13,235 bases of DNA, taken from assembly GCA_910577495.1 (NCBI GenBank), contig CAJTML010000054.1:1-13235 (forward strand), in the 5' to 3' direction. Positions 1 through 5,713 of this stretch are shown piece by piece. This DNA is from an uncultured Eggerthellaceae bacterium. Its GTDB lineage: Bacteria; Actinomycetota; Coriobacteriia; Coriobacteriales; Eggerthellaceae. The notes beneath the pieces are model-generated. The model saw only the letters and a list, made by a program, of their open reading frames with translations, did not search any database and was not told where the DNA came from. Every line of letters begins with the position of its first letter. Position 1 is the first letter of the stretch. Made by a program: the position numbers and the translations under genes.

Positions 1-123
1 TGCGGTTGTGCGGCAGGAGTCATGCGTGCTTGGGCTGTCTCGGAGCGCTGATTTTGCACAAAACCCCACCTGAGTGACCAAAACGTGCCAGACGCGCGTC
101 GTGCGTGCCGCGACCGCCTGCGC
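1..123. other. Left-edge stretch, no supported gene
   Basis: This short stretch lies downstream of the minus-strand peptidase stop codon. All three plus frames are open from the window edge but close within 75 bases, so a few C-terminal codons of a gene entering from the left cannot be excluded. There is a perfect 10-bp palindrome, GACGCGCGTC, near position 92, but it leaves no room for a hairpin loop and I do not call it a terminator. No tRNA or clear terminator is visible. Confidence 0.4.
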
Positions 124-1179
124 CTATGCGAACGGGTTGACTGGCGGGCACGGCAATTCGGTTGCACCTGGGATCCCAAAAACTCCCTGCGCATGGGTGA
201 CCGCATTCACGATTGCTTCTTGCATGGCCTGGCTCGCTAGTGCCGCAACCGCATCCGGGGTCGCGCACACCTCGCCTGCGGCCAGCGTAAAGACGACGTC
301 GCCATCGTTGAGCGTGTGAACTGGCTCTATGGCGCGCGCGTACGCGTCATGTACCTGCGAGGATACCTTCGTTGCTTGCGCTTTAGTCAGCGTGGCGTTG
401 GTGAGCACGATGCCCAAGGTGGTGTTGCTGGTGGGTGCGTTGCCGGCCGCCGCACCGCCGGCCGCCGCGCCGTCGGCCGCACCAGCCGAGGCCGCCAGAT
501 ACGCTTGCCCGGCTAGGAATGTCTCAAGCGGGCTGATGACTTCGCCAGTATCTGAGCGAACGCCCGCAACCCAAGCGCCCTCGGCGTTGCGCACGTTGCC
601 AAGCGCATTCACAGCCACGAGCCCCGCGCAAATCAGATCGCCGTACTGCAGGCACGACCAGCCAAAACCCGACTTCATCGCGCGATACGGCTCGGCAAAC
701 TTACCCACCGTGGCTCCCATGCCAACGCCTGCGTTACCTTGCGCAAGCTCGTCTTTGGCGCGCGGGTTCTCCAATGAAGCCAGCGCGCGCGTGCAGGCGT
801 CATAGCCTGTCTCCGCCGAAGGCGCGTGACCTGCGCACAGCGGCAGGTCGAAAATGCACGCGGCAGGCACAATAGGAACCACCGATCCTGCCAGCTCAAA
901 CCCGTGCCCCGCCTCCGCAAGCGCGCGCATGACGCCATCGGCGGTTGCCAAGCCAAACGCGCTGCCGCCCGAAAGCGTCACCGCATGAACCTGCTGCACC
1001 ATGTTTTCGGGCTTCAGCAGATCGGTCTCGCGCGTTGCCGGAGCTCCGCCGCGCACATCAACACCGCAGGTGGCACCCTGGGGCGCCACAACAACGGTGC
1101 AGCCAGAAAGTGCGCCTTCTACCTGGGCATGTCCGATGCCAAATTGACTGAGAGCGGAGAGGAGGGCAGTGGTTATCAT
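124..1179 (-). CDS. P1 family (DmpA/NylC-like) N-terminal-nucleophile peptidase
   Basis: A 351-residue protein of the P1/S58 family, which includes the aminopeptidase DmpA and the nylon-oligomer hydrolase NylC. Family members are made as one chain that cuts itself; the new N-terminal Ser/Thr is the nucleophile for hydrolysing N-terminal residues or amide bonds. Visible family blocks are SGGSAFGLATADGVM (about 70-84), VPIVPAACIFDL (101-112), the Gly-rich segment NAGVGMGATVGK (149-160), and SNTTLGIVLTNA (251-262). By analogy with NylC, cleavage is expected between Asn252 and Thr253, making Thr253 the nucleophile. PVHTLNDGDVVFTLA (286-300) is also typical. There is no signal peptide, so it is probably cytoplasmic. 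The ATG is preceded by AGGAG four bases upstream. An Ala/Gly-rich linker (about 229-247) encoded by 15-bp DNA repeats lies just before the cleavage site. The substrate cannot be told from sequence. It is divergent from the next gene and appears to stand alone. Confidence 0.9.
   Translation of the reverse strand: MITTALLSALSQFGIGHAQVEGALSGCTVVVAPQGATCGVDVRGGAPATRETDLLKPENMVQQVHAVTLSGGSAFGLATADGVMRALAEAGHGFELAGSVVPIVPAACIFDLPLCAGHAPSAETGYDACTRALASLENPRAKDELAQGNAGVGMGATVGKFAEPYRAMKSGFGWSCLQYGDLICAGLVAVNALGNVRNAEGAWVAGVRSDTGEVISPLETFLAGQAYLAASAGAADGAAAGGAAAGNAPTSNTTLGIVLTNATLTKAQATKVSSQVHDAYARAIEPVHTLNDGDVVFTLAAGEVCATPDAVAALASQAMQEAIVNAVTHAQGVFGIPGATELPCPPVNPFA
442..486. repeat. 15-bp GC-rich tandem repeat inside the peptidase gene
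   Basis: Two near-identical 15-bp units (442-456 and 457-471, one mismatch) are followed by a diverged third unit (472-486). The repeat length is a multiple of three and encodes the Gly/Ala linker GAAAG-GAAAG on the minus strand. It sits just upstream of the predicted self-cleavage site, in a segment that is often variable in this family. Confidence 0.7.
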
Positions 1180-1183
1180 GGTG

Positions 1184-1188
1184 CTCCT
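1184..1188 (-). promoter_or_regulatory. Ribosome binding site of the P1 peptidase
   Basis: On the minus strand, AGGAG sits four bases before the ATG at 1179. It supports this start, which is also the only one that keeps the family's N-terminal strand. Confidence 0.7.
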
Positions 1189-1270
1189 AACGTTTGGTTT
1201 GCGTACCGCGTGTGCTTCGCGTGCGGTTTTCCTGTCGGCAATTTTTGCATGGATTTACGCGAGTGTTCAA

Positions 1271-1299
1271 GTGACAGCGGCATGCGGTTTGTATAGTAT
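1271..1299 (+). promoter_or_regulatory. Candidate promoter of the PARG-like gene
   Basis: GTGACA (1271-1276, five of six matches to TTGACA) is followed after 17 bases by TAGTAT (1294-1299, four of six matches to TATAAT). The start of transcription would fall near 1306, giving a leader of about 50 bases. It lies in the gap between two divergent genes. This is a consensus match only. Confidence 0.4.
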
Positions 1300-1347
1300 G
1301 GATTTGAACATTATTAGTACGCCGCAAGGCACCACATGAGTTTTACC

Positions 1348-1353
1348 AGGAGG
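1348..1353 (+). promoter_or_regulatory. Ribosome binding site of the PARG-like gene
   Basis: A full AGGAGG lies four bases before the ATG at 1358 and fixes this start. Confidence 0.75.
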
Positions 1354-1357
1354 CAGC

Positions 1358-2218
1358 ATGGCTGATAGAGAAGAGCGAAAAGACCAGGCGGCAAAGCATA
1401 ACGCCCTCATGAAAGGCGCATTTGCAACCGAGACTCAAGCAACGGTTGAGGCAGCGGTCATCTACGAGGACGGTCAGGCAACCAAGCTGGAAATTCCAGC
1501 GGGCGAAGGTGCAACCCAGACCCAGGTAACCTCGGCCTTTGTGCCCGAAGCGCTCTACCGATATGGCGAAGACCACACCATCATCGTTGACCCGACGTCG
1601 TTTACGCGCCCCGGTGGCGCTTACGCTGACGGCGGTGCTGGTTCTGAAGCTACCATCTGTCTTGAAAGCAATCTCTATCAGGTGCTCTGCGGCATCAAGG
1701 GCGCCTATCACGACGCCAACAAGAAGGCGCAAAGCGGTGGCCTGTTCTCTAGCCGCGCCGTATTGCTGCCTGACGTGGTCTTTTCGCGCGGCGGTAACAT
1801 TCGCAAAGCCGACGTGCTGGCCATTGCAGAGCCCATGCGCGCCCGTGCGCTTGAGAATCATCGCTCTGAGCGTGAGTGCGACCTTGCCCTTGCGGATCGC
1901 GTTGCCACAATTTTGACGCTGGCGGCGGCAAACGACTGCGACACGCTCATCTGCGGCGCGTTCGGATGCGGCCGCAACGGATTTGCGCCTGATCAGGTTG
2001 CCGATCTGTTCGCCACCTGGCTCAATGAGCACCCTGGCGCTATCAAGCGCGTGATCTTCTCCATCCCGCGTGCGGCCTTTGATGCGTTTGATAGCCGCTT
2101 TGGTCAGCCTCGCGAAGAGGTGGTGGAGGTTGCCCCTGAGCCCACCGAGGTTGAAGAGGATGCCACCTGGTCAGCCGACGATTTGCCTGAGGGCATCACA
2201 TTCCGCTCGTTTGACTAA
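1358..2218 (+). CDS. TIGR02452 family (PARG-like macrodomain fold) protein, probably non-catalytic
   Basis: A 286-residue cytoplasmic protein with the layout of the TIGR02452 / bacterial-type poly(ADP-ribose) glycohydrolase (PARG) family. VDPTSFTRPGGAYADGG (77-93) followed by LESNLY (102-107) corresponds to the usual NPGGG...QEE...C.R.STLY signature. LICGAFGCGRNGFAPDQVADLF (core G200, G203, C204, G205) matches the family's GAWGCG..GN block that binds the ADP-ribose phosphates. The family removes ADP-ribose from proteins. Here, however, the GGG loop reads GGA (86-88), and the QEE signature, aligned on the downstream Cys101, reads Ser96-Glu97-Ala98, so the second, catalytic Glu seems to be missing. 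The last 35 residues are an acidic tail not typical of the domain. It may bind ADP-ribose without hydrolysing it. Family assignment is firm; loss of catalysis is inferred from a mental alignment. The stop codon overlaps that of the convergent kinase. Confidence 0.82.
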   Translation: MADREERKDQAAKHNALMKGAFATETQATVEAAVIYEDGQATKLEIPAGEGATQTQVTSAFVPEALYRYGEDHTIIVDPTSFTRPGGAYADGGAGSEATICLESNLYQVLCGIKGAYHDANKKAQSGGLFSSRAVLLPDVVFSRGGNIRKADVLAIAEPMRARALENHRSERECDLALADRVATILTLAAANDCDTLICGAFGCGRNGFAPDQVADLFATWLNEHPGAIKRVIFSIPRAAFDAFDSRFGQPREEVVEVAPEPTEVEEDATWSADDLPEGITFRSFD

Positions 2219-4542
2219 CGCACAGGGATGTAGGTGTCCAGCAACCCCAGCAAATGCTGAATGTTGAGTGGCTTGGTGGTGTGCGCGGTCATGCCAGCAT
2301 CTGTGGCACGCCGCCTGCCTTCCTCAAACGCATCTGCCGACGCCGCAATAATCGGAATCGTCTGCGCGTCTGGCTTGTCCAGCTGGCGAATGGCGCGCGT
2401 GGCAATGTCGCCATCCATACGCGGCATGCGCATATCCATCATGATAACGTCGAAGTGATGGGGCGGGGCAGCCTCAAACGCAGCAACCGCTTCATCGCCG
2501 TCATTCACCTCTTCGGTCACAAAGCCATATTCGCCTAAAATTGACGACATAATTTCGCGCGATAGCTCGTCATCATCCACCACCAGCGCGCGCGTACCCG
2601 TGAAGTCACGCGGAGTTTGCGCCATGGCGAAGGCATCCGCGGCCTCCGTGTCATCTGCGTCTTCTTGGGTTTGTAGGCGAAGCGGAATCGTGATGGCAAT
2701 GCTCGTGCCTTTGTTGAGCTCGCTTTCCACATCAATGCTGCCACCCATAAGCTCCACGAGATTTTTCGTGATAGCCATGCCAAGACCGGTGCCCGAAGAG
2801 CTTGACGCGCCGGTTGCGGGTGCGCGCTGTTCGCGTTCAAACGGCAAGAAGAGCGCCTCCAGAAAATCATGCGACATGCCAAATCCGTTGTCGGTCACCG
2901 TTGCGGTGAACAGGCCATATCCGGCAGGCGCGCTGTCAAGTTCGCGAATCGTGACATCAACGTTGCCGCCGTCGGGCGTGTATTTAAGCGCGTTGCCAAT
3001 GACGTTGATCATGATCTGGTTGACGCGCAGCCGATCGGCGAAAACATGCTCGTGCTCAACGTGTGGCGGCGCGAACGAAAACGCAATTTGGCGCGCTTGC
3101 GCCTCGCTGGAAAACATCCGATACAACCCGCGACTCAGCTCAACCAGGCTGATGGGCTCTTCCTTAAGCGGCATCTTGCCGCTCTCCACGCGACTCACGT
3201 CCAAAATGTCATTGACCAGGTCAAGCAGGTGATTACTTGACAGGATGATCTTCTGCAAACAATCGCGGACACGCTCGGTGTCGTCAAGGTTAGCCAGTGC
3301 CAAGGTGGCAAAGCCCGAAATGGAATTCATGGGCGTGCGGAAGTCGTGCGACATGTTCGTGAGGAACGTGGACTTCGCCTCGCTTGCATGCTGGGCAAGC
3401 GCCAAGGCAGACTGCAGCGCCTCTTTTTGGCGCAGCTGCTCAATGACCTCGTGGCTTGCATCGCGCGCGGCCATCACGATTTTGTGCGGGTTGCTGGTCA
3501 GCCGAATGAAGCGCAGCTCAATGAAGCGCTCTGCGGTATTGAGCGCCCGGCGAAAACTCACCGAGTAGTCTCCGTCGGCTTCGTTGAGACTCTCGCGAAT
3601 GGTGTCCAGCGTCACATCGTGTGCAATTTGTGCGCGGTCAGCAGGCAAAACATAGCTTTCAAGATAGAGCTCAATGGCCTCCGAGTAGCTCATATGCAGC
3701 CCATCAGCCTCCGCAAGCGGATCGGCGCTGTGGTCTTTCAGGCGAAACGGCACGATGGTGTCGTGTTCCATATCAAGCACATAGAGGGCGAAGTTTTCGC
3801 GCGAAAGCGAGTCAATGATGTCAAGACGGTACATGCTGGCTTCTTCGGCAGCCTTCGCACGCGTGATGTCTTCGACAAAACCATACGAAAAACGGTCCGA
3901 GTCAACGCTGTGCACGAGCGAGATGCGCATCCAGCTGCCCGAAACCGTGAGTCCTTCAAACAAGAGATTGCCGGTTTTCTTAAACGTCTGAAAGTCCTGT
4001 TTGAGCCGCTCAAAGCTCGGGCGATCGTAGAGCGTTTGGGCGAAGTCCTCAATGGGCGCGTACGTCTCGGTGGTGTTGCATTGCGTGCGCGCGGCAGGGG
4101 TGAGCATGACGTAGCGCGTGCGGCCGTCGTAGAAAAACAGACCCATGGACGCCGTCATCATGGAGCGTGTGGCGTCTTTAATCCAGCTGGTGACGTCTTG
4201 CATAAAGGCGCCGCAATAGCCGGGGGCAATAGGAAAAACAATCACGTGCAAGAACTGCTCAAGTACTACCGTTACGGCTTCAAATTCGGTGGCTTGGTTC
4301 AGCCACGCGGCTTGATTGAAGTGTTCAAGCCAGGTGGGATCGCTATTTTCCCAGTATTGATAGATGCGCCGCCCCTGAATCTCGGCAATGGTTTCATGAG
4401 ACATGTCTGCCATGGCCTGGTTGAGGTAGGTATATTCAATTTCGTATGGTTTGTTGTCGGCATCAACTAGTACTTCAAAGACACCAAACGGTTGTGGTGA
4501 CTTATCAAAGATAATGCTGCATGATTCTAAGATTTCGTCCAC
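2215..4542 (-). CDS. Soluble PAS-domain hybrid histidine kinase with C-terminal receiver
   Basis: A 775-residue cytoplasmic sensor kinase counted from the GTG at 4542. It has two PAS-like sensor regions (about 13-118 and 126-228, the second ending in the typical GFVEDITRAK) and a third PAS-like stretch (about 241-365). HisKA follows with MSHDFRTP and phospho-acceptor His399. The ATPase domain shows the N-box NVIGNALKYTP (Asn517), G1 box DNGFG (551-555), F box LPFERE and G2 box GTGLGMAITK (from 584). The receiver domain (about 650-773) has the acidic pair Asp656/Asp657, phospho-acceptor Asp703 in MMDMRMPRMDG, Ser735 and Lys757. No membrane segment or HPt domain is present, so a separate phosphotransfer protein or response regulator is expected elsewhere. 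The frame stays open to a TTG at 4563, but that codon coincides with the predicted transcription start. AAGGGGG five bases before the GTG favours the shorter form. The signal sensed is unknown. Confidence 0.93.
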   Translation of the reverse strand: MDEILESCSIIFDKSPQPFGVFEVLVDADNKPYEIEYTYLNQAMADMSHETIAEIQGRRIYQYWENSDPTWLEHFNQAAWLNQATEFEAVTVVLEQFLHVIVFPIAPGYCGAFMQDVTSWIKDATRSMMTASMGLFFYDGRTRYVMLTPAARTQCNTTETYAPIEDFAQTLYDRPSFERLKQDFQTFKKTGNLLFEGLTVSGSWMRISLVHSVDSDRFSYGFVEDITRAKAAEEASMYRLDIIDSLSRENFALYVLDMEHDTIVPFRLKDHSADPLAEADGLHMSYSEAIELYLESYVLPADRAQIAHDVTLDTIRESLNEADGDYSVSFRRALNTAERFIELRFIRLTSNPHKIVMAARDASHEVIEQLRQKEALQSALALAQHASEAKSTFLTNMSHDFRTPMNSISGFATLALANLDDTERVRDCLQKIILSSNHLLDLVNDILDVSRVESGKMPLKEEPISLVELSRGLYRMFSSEAQARQIAFSFAPPHVEHEHVFADRLRVNQIMINVIGNALKYTPDGGNVDVTIRELDSAPAGYGLFTATVTDNGFGMSHDFLEALFLPFEREQRAPATGASSSSGTGLGMAITKNLVELMGGSIDVESELNKGTSIAITIPLRLQTQEDADDTEAADAFAMAQTPRDFTGTRALVVDDDELSREIMSSILGEYGFVTEEVNDGDEAVAAFEAAPPHHFDVIMMDMRMPRMDGDIATRAIRQLDKPDAQTIPIIAASADAFEEGRRRATDAGMTAHTTKPLNIQHLLGLLDTYIPVR

Positions 4543-4547
4543 AAAAG

Positions 4548-4554
4548 CCCCCTT
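4548..4554 (-). promoter_or_regulatory. Ribosome binding site that decides the kinase start
   Basis: On the minus strand AAGGGGG lies five bases before GTG (4542-4540). The alternative upstream TTG (4563-4561) has no purine-rich sequence before it. This supports the 775-residue product. Confidence 0.65.
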
Positions 4555-4569
4555 AAGCGCCAATACATA

Positions 4570-4578
4570 AATATAGCA
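4570..4578 (-). promoter_or_regulatory. Extended -10 promoter of the hybrid kinase
   Basis: On the minus strand the sequence TGCTATATT gives an extended -10 element (TG at 4578-4577, TATATT at 4575-4570). No good -35 hexamer is seen at 16-18 bases, as is common for extended -10 promoters. Transcription would start near 4562, leaving a leader of about 20 bases. Confidence 0.5.
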
Positions 4579-4800
4579 GGTTTGCCTGGTGGCGATGCAT
4601 ATTTTTCGCGGAGTTGTTTAATGATAGGCAGTTCACTTACCGATTGCGTAACAATCCGTTTACCAGCGCTTAAATGACGAAGGGTCTGCCCGTTTACCGC
4701 TGGCGCGCAGACGTAAAGTTGTACGTAGTCACACATCCGCAGCGCGCAGAGTGGTGTTGCGAATGTGCGGTCATGTCGGCCAACGAAAGCGTATACAACC
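4579..4800. other. Intergenic region between divergent kinase and CmpB-family gene
   Basis: About 220 bases with no supported gene. It contains a 9-bp direct repeat CCGTTTACC (4656-4664 and 4690-4698), whose flanks also form an inverted repeat CCAGCG (4663-4668) / CGCTGG (4698-4703). This could be a regulator site serving either divergent gene. No convincing plus-strand promoter was found. Confidence 0.4.
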
Positions 4801-5445
4801 ATGGTAAGAAAACCGCTTCACAAGATTACCAAAGATGACGAAGTGGGTTACTTCGCCCCGCGTACGTGGGAATTTTGGCGCGCGGTTATCGTCTGCTTTT
4901 GCTTGTTTAGCCTGGTAGGGCACTGGCTTGAGATTCCGTATTGCCTGTTTATGAGCAATGTGTTTGGCATTGTGGACGCCGATTACAGCGTGTGGACTGA
5001 CCCGTGGTATCACCCGTACTGGGTTTATGGCTTCGGCGCCGTTATCGTGACGCTTATTGTTGAGCCACTCAAAGAGCGCATTATCATGAAGCGCAAGACG
5101 CTGTGGGGTGCGCTGCTTGAGTCGTTTGTGGTGTTGGTGCTGCTCAGCATGGTGATTGAGCTGATTGCGGGCTGGCTCATCAATCAACCTGATGCAATGG
5201 GCGAATACCCCTATTGGGACAACTCTGAATTGCCGCTGAATATCTTTGGACAAGCGTGGTTGGTCAATGACGTTTGCATTGGCATTGCGGCCATGTTCTA
5301 CGTCTGGATTTTCTATCCGCTGGTGTGCGAAGGCTTCGCCCTTCTCAAACCGAAAGCCGCTAACATCGTATTTGTGCTCATTGTGGTTGGTTTCATTATT
5401 TTGTGCGTTGTTTCTTATACCCAGCTGGTGTTGTGGACCTGGTAA
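4801..5445 (+). CDS. CmpB-family (PF06541-like, 'putative ABC transporter permease') membrane protein
   Basis: A 214-residue integral membrane protein from the ATG at 4801. It has five hydrophobic helices (about 26-45, 75-89, 106-127, 156-174 and 188-211). Family features are the first helix ending in a Trp-Leu-Glu-x-x-Tyr-Cys motif (HWLEIPYC), VYGFGA before the second helix, and the aqueous YWDNSELPLNIFGQ (138-151). The last matches the YWDYSDLPFNI.G block of this family. Such proteins are often labelled ABC transporter permeases, but the biochemical role is unknown; no ATPase or binding protein is nearby here. A GTG at 4765 would add 12 residues. Neither start has a clear Shine-Dalgarno; the ATG is preferred because it leaves a short basic N-terminus. 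No terminator follows, so read-through toward the surface operon is possible. Confidence 0.85.
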   Translation: MVRKPLHKITKDDEVGYFAPRTWEFWRAVIVCFCLFSLVGHWLEIPYCLFMSNVFGIVDADYSVWTDPWYHPYWVYGFGAVIVTLIVEPLKERIIMKRKTLWGALLESFVVLVLLSMVIELIAGWLINQPDAMGEYPYWDNSELPLNIFGQAWLVNDVCIGIAAMFYVWIFYPLVCEGFALLKPKAANIVFVLIVVGFIILCVVSYTQLVLWTW

Positions 5446-5564
5446 AAGATTACCTATCTGATCAGCAATAACGAGCGCACGAGTCGTCATATTATGACCC
5501 GTAAATGTAACGAAACGATGGCAATTAGCTATTGCTTTAGTAGCAATTTCCGAATAAAATTACC
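5446..5564. other. AT-rich upstream region of the surface operon
   Basis: No gene is seen. The region contains a small palindrome GTCAT-ATT-ATGAC (5486-5498) and a cluster of three alternating GCAAT/ATTGC half-sites (5521-5547). It also has a 9-bp direct repeat ATTACCTAT, at 5449-5457 and again at 5559-5567 where it overlaps the -10 box. These are candidate sites for a regulator of the operon. Confidence 0.4.
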
Positions 5565-5570
5565 TATAAT
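5565..5570 (+). promoter_or_regulatory. -10 box of the surface-protein operon
   Basis: A perfect TATAAT in an AT-rich setting, about 145 bases before the first start codon. No good -35 hexamer lies at 16-18 bases (the region reads AGCAAT), which suggests an activator or alternative recognition. Transcription would start near 5577. Confidence 0.5.
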
Positions 5571-5575
5571 TATGG

Positions 5576-5709
5576 GACACGTCTGACGTACTTCAAATAT
5601 TCTAGCTAATCGTGTCTTACAAATACTGATGCTGTTGCGTTAATTGAGAGGGTTGCAACAGATCGTCAGTCATTAAGAAAGAGGAATGGACACAGTCATC
5701 TAAAGGGGG
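5576..5709 (+). promoter_or_regulatory. Long structured 5' leader of the surface operon
   Basis: From the predicted start at about 5577 the leader runs some 137 bases. At its 5' end GACACG (5576-5581) can pair with CGTGTC (5611-5616). Further on, CTGTTGC (5632-5638) pairs perfectly with GCAACAG (5655-5661), and this stem is extended across an internal loop by ACTGA (5625-5629) pairing with TCAGT (5666-5670). No U-run follows, so the hairpin is not a terminator. The sequence AAAGGGGG (5702-5709) is the ribosome binding site for the ATG at 5714. No known riboswitch class is recognised. Confidence 0.5.
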
Positions 5710-5713
5710 ATGA

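Noticed and set aside
1205..1232. Hairpin followed by four T (ACCGC...GCGGT) upstream of the PARG-like gene
   Set aside because: The stem depends on several G-T pairs, the T-run is short, and it lies upstream of the likely promoter, so it is not called a terminator.
3346..4470. 374-residue ORF antisense to the kinase gene
   Set aside because: It is opposite a kinase with all catalytic boxes intact; the antisense translation is Arg/His/Gly-rich without motifs.
4527..4802. 91-residue minus-strand ORF upstream of and overlapping the kinase start
   Set aside because: No ribosome binding site or known domain, and it overlaps the kinase promoter and start in another frame.
4771..5490. 239-residue ORF antisense to the CmpB-family gene
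   Set aside because: The plus strand gives a coherent five-helix membrane protein with family motifs; the antisense frame is rich in His/Asn/Arg and lacks a ribosome binding site.
5686..5703. Mini-ORF (Met-Asp-Thr-Val-Ile) in the surface-operon leader
   Set aside because: The purine-rich sequence is only one base from its ATG, too close for normal initiation, and the peptide has no attenuation-like run of codons.
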